From positions 5,461,001 to 5,525,000 of the forward strand of contig OX387205.1 in the NCBI GenBank assembly GCA_947561715.1: DNA of 64,000 bases, given 5' to 3'. The position numbers and the translations under genes were made by a program. Of this stretch, positions 22,494-34,046 are shown in pieces (position 1 is the stretch's first letter; each line of letters begins with the position of its first letter). The notes beneath the pieces were generated by a model. It searched no databases, was not told the origin of the DNA, and saw only the letters and a program-made list of their open reading frames with translations. This DNA is from Ascidia mentula. Taxonomy: Eukaryota > Chordata > Ascidiacea > Phlebobranchia > Ascidiidae.

Positions 22494-23598
22494 TCAGTTG
22501 TTTATGTACATGTCAGCCTGAGACAAATGAATTTGCGGAGCATGTCCGCAACAAAACACATGTCCTTTAACGTAACAAGTGTTGTACATTGCAGTAAAAG
22601 GTGGACAAGGACCAGTTGTGTTTCCCCAGCTTGGCAGCTTGTTATACAACACAGAGTAACGCTCACAAAGTCTTGTTGAGTTTACTATGTTGTCATCACC
22701 AATTGACATCCAGTCGCCCACTTGGTCTCTAAAAAGTGTTGTACATAGGTAAATCGAAAAAAAAACATTATTTCAAATACAAAGAAAGCATACATCAACC
22801 CACTTTAAAAGATAAAGAACGTTTGAAACAGAGATGTGTAGTTAAAATTTAATTGTGCATTATGACTGTAGTCATACCCGCAAAAAATGCTGTATCATTA
22901 GAATAATGTGATAACTGAGACTGAATGATATTTCTTCGTATATTTTACGCCAGGCAGTTAGCACATACCTGACAGGTGTCCAATTGTTGCCAAAAGTGGT
23001 TTCAGTAATAAGGACTTTCTTTTTTTGGCAAATTTGTGTGCTTTTGCAAAGATCCCTTGTCGGTTTTGCTTTGCAAACAGCCCTTGCACTTTCCCATGTC
23101 AAGTTCTTGGCAATATAGTACGAGTAGATTTTGTATGATCCATAGGTTTTGTTTTCCCTTAAACCTGCTAAAATCAATTATTATTTTCCGAATATTAAAG
23201 ATTTAAATTATTGGGAAAAAATATGTTAGAGCCCTACTTGCCACATGTAGCCGCTATTTTTATGCATAGACTTCCTTTTAAGGCCGAGACTGCAGTAAAA
23301 TACTCTCATACTTTAGCGTTCTTAATAAACAAAGACGTACTGCTGTTAAAGTAACGCTTCCAATAGACATCAATAGATGTTTGACTCCACCCTAAAGTGC
23401 TATTCGTTCTTGTTATAGTGGCTTCAAAAGACTGAAGGTGAACTTCGAAGACGTAGATGTCAAGTTTCAGTGATGACGATTTGGTCGTGTTTGCCCTCGC
23501 ATCCACGTGCTTTGCGATTTGTCTGTAGCATCTTTGATAGGCTACAGTGACGTTGATGCTATTGGCCGTTGTACCAACGTCGAATGTGGTTATACGGC
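22494..23598 (-). pseudogene. L8: secreted-family gene lacking exon A, subfamily 2
   Basis: Exons B 23,341-23,598 (258 nt), C 22,969-23,164 (196 nt) and D 22,494-22,728 are open with canonical GT-AG sites. Exon D lacks the usual stop: after HVFCCGHAP it reads on for about 13 residues (QIHLSQADMYINN). No signal-peptide exon is found upstream; at about 23,650 the sequence switches to a block (to about 24,350) that resembles the region after L10 (36,070-36,660). Without exon A the protein would not be secreted, so I class it as truncated, unless a distant exon A is used. Confidence 0.65.
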
Positions 23599-23649
23599 CT
23601 GTGGATGATGATTTTAATACTGTTATAATAAACTGGATGTAAATTACCA

Positions 23650-24352
23650 TGCACTAAGGCAATGTATTTCAACCTGTTGGACTGTCCGCACTATTTCATT
23701 ATGATAATTTGTTGTGTGTATTCCTCATCTTATCCAAAGCGTTCAGACCCGAACGTTATTTATGTTTAATACAAGGGTTAAGTGTGTTTAACTCGAATGC
23801 AAACTATGTTGATTGGAATTATACATTTTCCATTAGGATTTTTGCACGAAATTCACATTGTGTATGGAAAACACTATGTCTAATTGGTTTTGTATTTAAT
23901 TCAAAGCGTGTGCAATATTTGTGTTTGGTAATCTGTTACTTGTTTATTAAAGCAAACGTCGAATATATGTGTGAAAGAATGCACAAAGTTTAGCTTTCAC
24001 ATGGGTTGGAAATTAAAACCGAATGATAAAATATACAACCGAGTAGTCTTTTTGAATTATTGACAGCATAAAATAACTTAATACCTCACCTTATGACAGA
24101 GTTGTGTGTTTACTTGTTTCATTTTACTGGAAAGTATATTTCGTCAAGGAAATGTTTAAACTGTAAATGAAGATCCTGTTAGTGGTGTCTTTACGAAGTC
24201 TTTTTAGGCAACATTACGAACCAATGTATGTTGCCGACCGGCTAACAAACTGCGAAAACTGCATCGCATCGCAATGCTGTGTGTGATGTTAATATGATTT
24301 ATAATTATGCTTTATCGATTTTAAGTAGCTGGAATAACATTATGGTTAATTT
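23650..24352. repeat. Block shared with 36,070-36,662
   Basis: About 600 bases closely similar to the region downstream of L10 (common strings include tgttgccgaccggctaacaa and aattatgctttatcgattt). Both copies end at the same point, attatggttaattttttt, and join different sequences: here the promoter of a lost subfamily 3 gene, there the ODC-like fragment. No coding exon recognised. Confidence 0.55.
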
Positions 24353-24570
24353 TTTTGCTATCTTGTAAACCTTCAGTGACTGGTAATACATTGGTGTTGT
24401 CGATTGTTGGTGAAATTCAATCAAAGCAAAGCGGACTTCCACAATATTGTAATACTGTGCATCCCAGGATGGCAGAACAAACTTCCACTTTAAACCTGTT
24501 TGTTTGCATCGTGAAGCACCAAAGAAAATACTGTCCTAAGCGAAATACAATTTGACATAAAAAGGTCACA
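24353..24570 (-). promoter_or_regulatory. Orphan promoter of a lost subfamily 3 gene
   Basis: This matches the sequence immediately upstream of exon A in L3 (6,112-6,310) and L11 (41,819-42,010), starting only a few bases before where the ATG should be, but exon A itself is absent. It is head-to-head with L9, as L3 is with L4. Confidence 0.5.
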
Positions 24571-27178
24571 TTCAATCAGTATGCCAATCTACGGGAACGA
24601 CGAGTCGAATTTGAGACCGCCCACACAGTCCAAACAGTATTATTGAGTACACTGAATACTTGTCATCTTGTAACGTTGCCGCATAACTAAACCAGAAAAC
24701 TTCGCAGAGTTAAATATTATAAATGAAACAGATTGCATAGTAACGAGGGGCCGATAAAAACTGCAATTGGTTATCTGAAACCGACCCTCTGGTGTGGCGA
24801 TATTGCACAAAACATTTTATTTGTTGGCAGTTTTACTGATTACAAAAACGACAAATGAAAATTATTTTTATAAAAAATCACATTATTGCGTTTTGTATTG
24901 TATTTTGTTTGACTGAATAACAAGTTTTGGCATATTTTTAACATAGCCCTTTAAATTGCTATGTTTGTATAACAACGGATGCGGTTAAATGACGACCAGT
25001 TGAAAACCACTCCAAGTTGTGGTCACTGTGTAGTCATCTCAATACAGTTCGGTACAAACTTCCAGGAACAAGCAACGTTCTGGTATCTAATAGTTCCATG
25101 GAAATTCACAAGCTACCAGGGTCGAAACATAATGAATTTTCTCTCAGACAAATCGCTGGTTACGTTCAATTTCACAATCAAATGTCCCATGTGAGTTGAA
25201 AAATACTTGAACAGAACTGTTGGAAATTACTATAATGGAAAAACTTAGAAATGCTTTACTGTAATTTAGCTCATCAATAATTTATCCTATAGTATAGAGC
25301 ATGAATTTCGCATGTGTCAACATGGGATTATGCGTTACAAACGAGCGGAAGTCGGTTTTTCCAGGATTAAATTGCACAAACAATCGACAACGCTATTATG
25401 TTACCCATCACTGACAATTAACAAGATAGCAATGCGTTTGGCTGTGGTTGGGATTTTGCTTCTTGTCCATTTGACCACCATCTGTCAAGGAACGTAAACT
25501 GGAAGTAGTTGTTGGAATTATTACTTGGACTGAGATAAGAATAACGACAGATGGTTTACAAGATTAAATACAAAATTGTTATTGCCAACGGTTTGACCTG
25601 CTGTCCAGAGCGGATTCTACCGTTATTTGTCTCCGGATGCTGGTACCTATAATGTTATGGTGCCAAAATGGAATTGCAATGACTGCACAGTCACTATTTG
25701 GAGGATTTGTTTTCATCTGGCCAGCAGGTAACCAAAACCATGGGTAGACACAAGTTGAACTGTCTGCGGTTCTATTGTCATGACTTGTTGCAACGAAATG
25801 CATTCAGGGTAATTACTGCAACTGCAAAACACGTTTACGAACCAACCTTAGAGCATAATATAATAATTTAGATCTAATTGGAAAATTAACAAAGCATGTA
25901 GGTAATCAAAACAGTAATTGGATCATCATCTTCAGGCCGAAAAACCACTTTCGACGTTGGTACAACGGCCAATAGCATCAACGTCACTGTAGCATATCAA
26001 AGATGCTTCAGACAAATCGCAAAGCACGTGGATGCGAGAGCAAACACGACCAAATCGTCATCACTGAAGCTTGACATCTACGTCTTCGAAGTTCACCTTC
26101 AGTCTTTTGAAGCCACTACAACAAGAACGAATAGTACTTAAGGGTGGAATCAAATATCTATCGACGTCCATTGGAATCGTTACTTTAACGGCAGTACGTC
26201 TGTGTTCGTTTTTTAAAGATGGAAGAGAGTATTTTAACCGGTGCAGTCACCTCCTTAAAAGGCGTTAATTCTATGCGTAAAAATAACGACTACATGTGGC
26301 CAAAGTAAAGCTTCAACATATTATTTCCCAATATTTCCAATCTTTAATGTTCTGAAAATAATAATTGATTTTAATAGGTTTGGGGAAAAACGAAACCTAC
26401 GGATCATTCAAAATCTACTCGTACTATATTGCCAAGAACTTGACATGGGAAAGTGCAAGGGCTGTTTGTAATGCAAGACCGACAAGGGATCTTTGCAACA
26501 GCAAACAAATTTGCCAAAACAAGAAAGTCCTTATTACTGAAACCACTTTAGGCAACAATTGGACACCTGTAAGGTATGTGATAGCTGCCTTGTGTAAAAT
26601 ATCAGAGCTATTGTAGCGCAAAAGAATTTGCCCACTTGTTTGCGTTTCATTTCCAAGTTTCACGCTTTCGTTAAATCACGTATTCTTTTACGCCACGTTC
26701 TTTTTCACCTTTTGTTATTTCACCTTCCACCTGTTCACTTAAATGTTTTGTATTGATTTATATTTTTGTATTTATTATTTAAGTGTCTCGAACGCACCAG
26801 TCACCGCACGTTGATTTGATATCGTAGCGCTAGCTCCCTTCTCACGTGACACGTTTGGGCCAATGACTGGCGAGAGAAAAGAAAAACCGGACGAACACGA
26901 GACGCTAAGAAAAATCGTTGGGCAGACTGTTTTGGGGAGATTGTGTTTCGGCTGTGCAATTTTTATGGTTTTATGAACAAGATTTTATCTAAACGATTGT
27001 GCTGGAACAGGCTTGTGGTTAGCCGTGAATGCAGCGTCCTGAGAACCAAGGATAGCGTTTATTTTAAGAAGCGTAACACGAAATTGGCGAGCACGCCAGG
27101 ACGCTGCAACCACAGAAGAAGAGTTCCTGTCACACGAGAAAGGACCAAGGTTCGTCATATTTTTTCTTGATCCGGAAG

Positions 27179-29008
27179 ATGGCTTTTAACATCGGCATGA
27201 CTCCCCCGCATTTTAGAAACGGAGACAATTTTAACTCATTTTTACAAGTTTTTAATTCTTATTGCGCCAGCATAAAGGCTACCGAAGAGGTTAAGAAGCA
27301 CCTTTTCTTAACAAATGTTGACAAAGACTTTATATGGGATATTCAAAACGGGGCCGATAATCTGTACGAAATGCAATTTGAAGAGATAGTTACTAAAGCC
27401 AAAGCAGTCGGAGTAAACGCCACTGGCCAATGCGCGCTAAGAAGCCAGTTGGTCAACCGAATCCAAGGGCCACAAGAAGACGGTAGAACTTTCGTGTATG
27501 CCATAGAAGCTTTAGCCGCCCGTGCGTACCCGAGGGCAGCCGACGCCGCCATTAAAAATGAGGTGATGCTTCTCGCTTTATTGCGGGGTCTCAAGGACCG
27601 CCAACTAGTGGACTCAGTTAGACAAAAGTGTCCACAGCGGGATTTCAGTGTTTGTGCTAAAATGGTCGTCGAGTCCGATGTGTCACACGGCTCTCTTCCC
27701 GTTACATCGATAAGTTCAACCCGAAATCCGGAGTTGGTCGAACTCAAAAACACTTTGGTCGAGCTTAATTCGAATGTGCAGCGATCTATTGATAGCTTTC
27801 GTAACGAGCTCGATGCCATGCGCCGTGATTTCGACGTTCTCCAGCGACCCGGACCACCAAGGTTGCGCCCAAGTAAGTCTACAAGCGCTTGCTACAACTG
27901 TGGGGTACGTGGCCATGTGGCAAGAAATTGTTGTCGACCACGCGGCGGCGATAGGACGATTAAATCTACACCTTTTAGACCATCAAGTCAACAATCCCCA
28001 TCGCAGGTGGTGAACACCGCCCAGCAAAGGCCGACACCAAGTAAGTCGCGGGTTACCGTGCAAGGAATAGCCAAGACGAACAAACAAAATCGCTACCTGA
28101 ACATATTGTTGGGAGATCGGATCGTGTGCGCTTTAGTAGACACCGGCGCGACGATAAGCGTATTAAACCGTCGCGTATATAAGTCACTTAAAGCTACGCC
28201 TAATGAGGTGTTACAACCCTTACCGTTGGAAACAGAGTATGTCAACGCTTCCGGAGAAGTTATTTTGATGGACGGCGCTGTCGATGTTGACGTAAGGATT
28301 TGCGGGTTACGCTTATCGCAAAGAATGTGCGTGACACGCTACATTCAAGAAGAATGCATTTTGGGCCTGGACTTCATTCAGAGCAACGGTTGCCACCTCT
28401 GTTACAAAAAAATGTTGTTCTACGTTGGATCGGGTTCCGCGGCTCTACTTTCTTCCCCCTTCCACTGTAAACGCACAGATGTACGTCTAAAAGAAGATGT
28501 GACGATCCCACCGTTTTCAGAGGTATGCGTTGTTGGTTCATTCATAAGGAATCCCCCAGAAAATGTCCCTAGTGCGATGCAAGTTCTTGTTGAGAAAAAC
28601 CTTGACTTCACACTCCGAAATAGTTTACTCGGCGGAACTTATGTAACTATAACTTCGCAAGCAACTGTTCCGGTATTTTTAGCAAATTTGTCCGACGACC
28701 CGGTGAGGTTGCTTGCAGATTCGCATGTTGCTCGCCTGACTCCGATACTGACCTCCGGCAACGTCACATGTTCGTCTGACGACAACTGTGTTGCAGTGGA
28801 ATCCTTTCCACCGCCAGGTTGTGAGTGCGAAGACAGAGGATGCATCAACAGTGAATATATTGCTTCGATCACGACAACAGCGCAACGAAGATGGAGATGG
28901 AGCAACAGGGTTTGGTGCGCCCTTCGCAATCGCCGTGGTCAAGTCCCGTCGTTCTGGTTCGGAAAAAGTCTGGTGAGACGAGGTTTTGTGTGGATTACCG
29001 GCAAATAA
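27179..29008 (+). CDS. gag: Gypsy Gag-protease polyprotein
   Basis: The first ATG (27,179) gives about 609 aa. The N-terminal part is a capsid-like Gag (HFRNGDNFNSFLQVFNSY ..., residues about 10-180). A zinc knuckle CYNCGVRGHVARNC (CX2CX4HX4C) lies about residue 240. An aspartic protease with ALVDTGATISVL lies about 320-335, followed by ILGLDFIQSNGC. The last 40 or so residues overlap the pol frame and are probably not the natural end; pol lies in the -1 frame, so a -1 ribosomal shift between about 28,855 and 28,970 is the likely route to Gag-Pol. Confidence 0.85.
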   Translation: MAFNIGMTPPHFRNGDNFNSFLQVFNSYCASIKATEEVKKHLFLTNVDKDFIWDIQNGADNLYEMQFEEIVTKAKAVGVNATGQCALRSQLVNRIQGPQEDGRTFVYAIEALAARAYPRAADAAIKNEVMLLALLRGLKDRQLVDSVRQKCPQRDFSVCAKMVVESDVSHGSLPVTSISSTRNPELVELKNTLVELNSNVQRSIDSFRNELDAMRRDFDVLQRPGPPRLRPSKSTSACYNCGVRGHVARNCCRPRGGDRTIKSTPFRPSSQQSPSQVVNTAQQRPTPSKSRVTVQGIAKTNKQNRYLNILLGDRIVCALVDTGATISVLNRRVYKSLKATPNEVLQPLPLETEYVNASGEVILMDGAVDVDVRICGLRLSQRMCVTRYIQEECILGLDFIQSNGCHLCYKKMLFYVGSGSAALLSSPFHCKRTDVRLKEDVTIPPFSEVCVVGSFIRNPPENVPSAMQVLVEKNLDFTLRNSLLGGTYVTITSQATVPVFLANLSDDPVRLLADSHVARLTPILTSGNVTCSSDDNCVAVESFPPPGCECEDRGCINSEYIASITTTAQRRWRWSNRVWCALRNRRGQVPSFWFGKSLVRRGFVWITGK

Positions 29009-31686
29009 ACATTCTTACGAAAAAGTGTAGCTACCCGATACCAAGGGTGGACGATAGTTTAGACGAAATGGCTCATGCGAAGTTTTTCTCAACTCTTGAT
29101 CTTAAGTCAGGCTATTGGCAGAGTCCAATGCGGAATGACTGCCGAGAGAAAACCGCTTTTTCTTCGCACATGGGACTTTACGAGTTTAATGTTATGCCCA
29201 TGGGACTGTGCAATGCCGCGGCTAGTTTTCAGAGATTAATGCGGCTAGTTCTAAACGGGATGGAATGGCGCGGCGCTTTGGCATACCTCGACGATATTAT
29301 AGTGTATGCCACTACCTTTGAAGAGCACATGGATCGTTTAAGTAGAGTACTCGATCGGTTAGTAGAAGCGGGTCTCACGTTGAAACCGACCAAATGCAAT
29401 TTGTTTCAATCGCAAGTAAGTTTTTTGGGGCATGTGATTTCCGATAAAGGAGTGTCTTGCGATCCCGGCAAAATAGATGCTGTAAGTTCCTGGCCTACCC
29501 CGAGGAGTGTTAAACACATTCGACAATTCGTTGGCCTTACTTCTTATTATCGCAGATTTATCAAAGATTATGCTCGGGTGGCTGGTCCGTTACACAAGCT
29601 TACAGAAAAGGGTCGAACATTCAAATGGGGGGAAGAGCAACAAGATGTATTCGACGAACTAAGGCGACGCCTTACACAAGCACCTATTCTACAGCACCCG
29701 GACTTTTCAGCGACTTTTGTATTAGATACCGACGCTTCCAATAACGCGGTGGGATGTGTGTTGTCCCAGGTAGTAGATGGCAAAGAACATGTGATCGCCT
29801 ACGGCAGCAAATCGCTATCGAAAGCTGAGCGCAATTATTCCACTACGCGAAAAGAATTGTTAGCTGTAGTATACGCCGTTAAATTGTATAGGTGTTATTT
29901 GCTTGGCAGGCACTTTCTCCTGCGGACTGATCATTCGTCACTCCGGTGGTTGTGGAAGTCGCGGGAGATGTATGGCCAGTGTGCGCGTTGGTTTGAACGC
30001 CTCGCAGAGTACGACTTCACACTGATTCATCGCCCGGGAAAAAAACACGGCAACGCCGATGCACTAAGCCGCTTGACCAATGAAGAGGAAGAAGCGATGC
30101 CATTTCCGGTCAACACTTCCTACGGCACAAACAGTCGTCGCAACGGTACAGAAGAAGTTTATTCCTTAGACTTGCGTCGCTCCATTGGACTGCCATACGA
30201 GGAAATAAGTAAAGCCCAACACGACGACCCCGAAATTTCCCCGGCTTTTAGGTGGTTAAACCTTGGCAAGAGACCACCTTACCGAACTGTTAGGTCTGCC
30301 TCGACGATGACCAAACACCTTTGGGGGCAATTCGGGCGGTTAATCGTTCAAAACAACTTGTTGTATCAAACGAGTGACTCCTTACATCAACCGGGCGCGT
30401 GTGTGTACCGCCTTATCACTCCACAGACCACCAGAGAAACGATTATGTCCGTTTTGCACGACGCACCACTTGGCGGTGGCCATCTCGGGATGGCAAAAAC
30501 CTGTTCGAAGATCGAAGAAAGACACTTCTGGCCCGGTTGGAGGACCGATGTTGAGGCATATGTCCGTTCCTGTCGCCACTGCCAAAGAAGTAAGAAGTTT
30601 ACAGCAAGGCCCCGCGCCCCGTTGGTTCCTTCCGGGGAGATGCAACCAATGGAGCGGGTCGAGGTGGACATAATGGGGCCACTTCCGGCGACCTCCAGTG
30701 GTAATCAATACGTATTGGTTGCATGCGACATATTCACTAAATACGTGCGCGCATGGCCACTCAGGACGCAAAGGGCAGAAGACGTAGCCGGGACAATGTT
30801 TCATCGTTGGTTTACGTTACACGGCGTCCCGGACGTAATCCATTCCGATCAAGGTGCAAACTTTGAATCTATTTTATTTAAAGAGCTAGCACGGTTGATG
30901 GGCTGCCGAAAGACCCGGACGACCGCGTATCATCCTCAAGGAAACGGTGCGTGCGAACGCAACAACCGAACAATACTCTCCATGATACGGAATTACGTAC
31001 AGCGCGATGAACGGTGCTGGGATGAGGCGCTGTCGGCGGTGGTCGCCGCCTATAATGCGAGTGTCCATGAAAGTACAGGTGTGTCACCACATTATTTGTT
31101 AAATGGCCACGCTCTACGACTCCCAGCAGATTTATTCGGTGCTCCCGCCCAGCGCGATCCATTCCCGGAACCACTGGAAGGGCTACGCGCTAGGCTCCAG
31201 TTAGCTGAAGAGGTGGCCCGTGAAACGTTGCGGAAACAAAGACGGCGCATGGCGTCGCAGTACGACCGACATAAGAGGGGCAAACCGCTGAATGTGGGTG
31301 ATTTTGTTCTCTTAACAGACCCCGCGGTGAAGCCAGGGATGGCGAGGAAATTCCACCTTCCGTTCAAAGGCCCGTACAAAGTGGTGGACATCAAGTCAGC
31401 CGTGACGTATGAGATCGAGGACGAAGAAGGACACCGAAAAGTCGTCCATTATAATCGCCTCAAACAAATTCAAGGTGAAGGGGCGGACAAGACGGAGGGG
31501 CGACCAACCGTGGAAGAGGAAGTCCGGACATTGCCACCTACGGGAGACCCCACGACACAAGTGGTGACCTGGACCAATATCACCGAAAACGAAGAAAATG
31601 CGCAGGCACCGAACTCTCGCGATGACAACGGCATTGCCAGTCGCCTTCGCGTAAATCGCCGTCCCACTCAGCGCTATTCCCCATAA
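28891..31686 (+). CDS. pol: Gypsy Pol: RT, RNase H, integrase
   Basis: A 931-aa frame. RT: SQSPWSSPVVLVRKKSG, FCVDYRQIN, FSTLDLKSGYWQ, MPMGLCNAAASFQ, AYLDDIIVYA (catalytic YLDD). RNase H: VLDTDASNNAVGCVLSQ, LRTDHSSLRWL and GNADALSRL. Integrase: H2C2 zinc domain (HLGMAKTC ... CRHCQRSK), core Asp in VEVDIMGPLP, Asp in HSDQGANF and Glu in GNGACERNNRT, then a C-terminal GPYKVVDI segment. All catalytic residues are present and the frame ends just before the 3' LTR. The start lies 1 frame behind Gag. The usual RT N-terminal stretch before EQQGLVRPS is short, hinting at a small deletion there. Confidence 0.92.
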   Translation: MEMEQQGLVRPSQSPWSSPVVLVRKKSGETRFCVDYRQINILTKKCSYPIPRVDDSLDEMAHAKFFSTLDLKSGYWQSPMRNDCREKTAFSSHMGLYEFNVMPMGLCNAAASFQRLMRLVLNGMEWRGALAYLDDIIVYATTFEEHMDRLSRVLDRLVEAGLTLKPTKCNLFQSQVSFLGHVISDKGVSCDPGKIDAVSSWPTPRSVKHIRQFVGLTSYYRRFIKDYARVAGPLHKLTEKGRTFKWGEEQQDVFDELRRRLTQAPILQHPDFSATFVLDTDASNNAVGCVLSQVVDGKEHVIAYGSKSLSKAERNYSTTRKELLAVVYAVKLYRCYLLGRHFLLRTDHSSLRWLWKSREMYGQCARWFERLAEYDFTLIHRPGKKHGNADALSRLTNEEEEAMPFPVNTSYGTNSRRNGTEEVYSLDLRRSIGLPYEEISKAQHDDPEISPAFRWLNLGKRPPYRTVRSASTMTKHLWGQFGRLIVQNNLLYQTSDSLHQPGACVYRLITPQTTRETIMSVLHDAPLGGGHLGMAKTCSKIEERHFWPGWRTDVEAYVRSCRHCQRSKKFTARPRAPLVPSGEMQPMERVEVDIMGPLPATSSGNQYVLVACDIFTKYVRAWPLRTQRAEDVAGTMFHRWFTLHGVPDVIHSDQGANFESILFKELARLMGCRKTRTTAYHPQGNGACERNNRTILSMIRNYVQRDERCWDEALSAVVAAYNASVHESTGVSPHYLLNGHALRLPADLFGAPAQRDPFPEPLEGLRARLQLAEEVARETLRKQRRRMASQYDRHKRGKPLNVGDFVLLTDPAVKPGMARKFHLPFKGPYKVVDIKSAVTYEIEDEEGHRKVVHYNRLKQIQGEGADKTEGRPTVEEEVRTLPPTGDPTTQVVTWTNITENEENAQAPNSRDDNGIASRLRVNRRPTQRYSP

Positions 31687-32613
31687 GTCTGCACGGGAGT
31701 GCCTCGACATAGAGGGGGGAGTGTGTAGCGCAAAAGAATTTGCCCACTTGTTTGCGTTTCATTTCCAAGTTTCACGCTTTCGTTAAATCACGTATTCTTT
31801 TACGCCACGTTCTTTTTCACCTTTTGTTATTTCACCTTCCACCTGTTCACTTAAATGTTTTGTATTGATTTATATTTTTGTATTTATTATTTAAGTGTCT
31901 CGAACGCACCAGTCACCGCACGTTGATTTGATATCGTAGCGCTAGCTCCCTTCTCACGTGACACGGTTGGGCCAATGACTGGCGAGAGAAAAGAAAAACC
32001 GGACGAACACGAGACGCTAAGAAAAATCGTTGGGCAGACTGTTTTGGGGAGATTGTGTTTCGGCTGTGCAATTTTTATGGTTTTATGAACAAGATTTTAT
32101 CTAAACGATTGTGCTGGAACAGGCTTGTGGTTAGCCGTGAATGCAGCGTCCTGAGAACCAAGGATAGCGTTTATTTTAAGAAGCGTAACACTATCACACT
32201 TATCTTATTATACAGCATTGTCTCGGCTGTGAAGTTAATGTGAATTATCAAATTTATCCACGCACTACGGTCTTATTGCACTTTGACGTATAGGGCAATT
32301 AAATTTTAACTACACAACTTTGTTGAAAAGTTCCTTGTATGTAAAAGTGGGATTATGAGGGCCTTTTTTGTACTTGAAATAATTTTTTTCCATTTACCTA
32401 TGTACAACACTTTTTAAAGACCAAGTGGGCGACTGGATGTCAATTGGCGATGACAACATAGTAAACTCAACAAGACTTTGTGAGCGTTACTCTGTGTTGT
32501 ACAACAAGCTGCCAAGCTGGGGAAACACAACTGGTCCTTGTCCACCGTTTACAGCAATGTACAACCCTTGTTACGTTAAAGGACATGTGTTTTGTTGCGG
32601 ACCTGTTCCGTGA

Positions 32614-33582
32614 AGTGATGCTATCATGTGAAAAAACAAGTGCAAAAAGTGAATATTAGTGGTGGATTTACTATTTGTCATTAAGCATGGATGTTATATC
32701 GCCAGTGTAAGGAAACAACAGACATTATGTCTTACTAGAATAGAATTTACCTATGGAATTTTTTGTATTGTTTGCAATGTTATTGTTTTCATACAACTTC
32801 GATTTTGTTAATTAAAGTGTATTTTTATAAACTATTTTAACTTGTTTAGTGTATCTCAAAAAGAAAAATGTCCATGCTTTAATTTCATACCAATGGAAAC
32901 ACTTGTTGTGTCATTTTTGTCAGTGTTTTTTTTCTACTGGCATTGTATTGGTTTTGTACACTTTTACGGCGTTTGTATCATGTCAATGAACTACACGTCG
33001 TTATTTACACATTTTTCATTATTTGCATGCCTGCAGCAACTATACGTAGCAGGGCGTTATGTTAACACACAATCACAGGAAACTGTGATGAAAACAGGAT
33101 GTTCGTGTTACCAGTTTCCCGTTTGATGTTGTTTTTTAATTAATTTTGTCTTTACAACTTGACATTGTCAACATTAAACAAGTAACTAAATTCTCAGCTT
33201 AAGGATGTTGTATGAACACATGTACACATTAACTTACCGAACGTTTAGTAGAATTGCTGCCACTACCGATATGTCTTTTTTAAACATGGTCGTTGCGTGT
33301 TTTTACCAAACAAAGCGCTGCATTAACAAAACGTTTTTAGTTGCGTCAAAAAAGTACTTGCTAATCACAAACACTTGGGTCTAACCAGAATGTGTGATTT
33401 AATCAAAAGCTGAAATAATTTTTGAAATTAAGTACTTGATACAACTTTGTTTGCTTTGGGCGCAAAATAACTTTGTGGGTTTTGAATACCTAAAATATGT
33501 AAATGAATTATTAAATAGCTTTAGATAAATGGGCAATAACGTGTTCACTGTTCATTACGGTATATTACTAACAGAAAATTAC
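32614..33582. other. Flank with orphan subfamily 4 promoter
   Basis: This matches, inverted, the region between L8 and L7 (21,568-22,490) and that between BEL-1 and L12 (43,459-44,370): that is, the 3' flank of a subfamily 2 gene followed by the promoter of a subfamily 4 gene. The promoter ends at about 33,582 (gaaaattac) where exon A should follow; instead it jumps to the upstream region of a subfamily 1 gene (gatggtgg). An open frame at 32,842-33,126 with a hydrophobic segment recurs at 43,990-44,226 on the minus strand; its coding status is unknown. Confidence 0.5.
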
Positions 33583-34046
33583 GATGGTGGCTCATGGCTA
33601 CTACTTGTTACAGTGGGGAGAGCACGAAGCCAAACAAGATCTTTCTTGGTTGACGCGTACATGATGATTTTTGTTGAAGTAAGTGTATCTAAATACGTCA
33701 ATGTTTACCAATGGCCGTAATAAGTTACAATAAAATCACTTCGCCGTCTACTGTGCCTGAATCTGCAGACTATGCATATATAAATACATACATATATAAG
33801 TTTTCAATTCTGTTTTACAAAGATGCAAACACCATTATTTTACACACTAATGCTTATGTGCATTTTATGACTTTACCTTTAGGGGTGTTGGGTTACCATG
33901 TAGAAAACAACCGCAAAGTTTGATGAGGAAATCACTGCTATTGGACAGAGATTTTATCGTGAACTGTCATAAACAGGAAATCTGCGTCACCATGGCATAG
34001 GCAACGTTTTAACAACACCAGTTGCTGTCAGCTTCACTAAATAGAC
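33583..34046 (+). promoter_or_regulatory. Upstream region of L10
   Basis: Homologous to 13,735-14,196 (L6) and 55,096-55,560 (L15). It contains the conserved block gatgaggaaatcactgctatt and cataaacaggaa.tctgcg close to the ATG. The open frame MAVISYNKITSPSTVPESAD (33,711-33,923) has homologues at the same place before L6 and L15. Confidence 0.45.

Larger units (their letters stand above)
26612..32190 (+). mobile_element. Ty3/Gypsy LTR retrotransposon
   Basis: LTRs of 467 bp at 26,612-27,078 and 31,724-32,190 begin TGTAGCGC and end GTAACA. They differ, by eye, at one base (cacgtttggg versus cacggttggg). A 4-bp target duplication ctat flanks the element (26,608-26,611 and 32,191-32,194). A polypurine tract agaggggggag lies just before the 3' LTR. 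The interior codes gag-protease then RT-RNase H-integrase in two overlapping frames. It lies in an intron of L9 in the same orientation. Coding capacity looks largely intact, so it is young and perhaps recently active. Confidence 0.93.
25432..32613 (+). pseudogene. L9: secreted-family gene, subfamily 2, split by a Gypsy element
   Basis: Exons: A 25,432-25,489 (MRLAVVGILLLVHLTTICQ), B 25,936-26,193 (258 nt), C 26,378-26,573 (196 nt), D 32,418-32,613. The A donor is changed (caag/gaacgt for gtacgt), B has TTA-to-TAA in the ..STLGW.. stretch (near 26,139), and the D acceptor is ttttaa. Exons C and D are open with normal motifs. The C-D intron carries the complete Ty3/Gypsy element 26,612-32,190. 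The nonsense codon plus two splice-site changes make it a pseudogene. Confidence 0.8.

Noticed and set aside
27343..27819. 158-aa minus ORF across Gypsy gag
   Set aside because: It is the antisense shadow of a well-supported gag frame.
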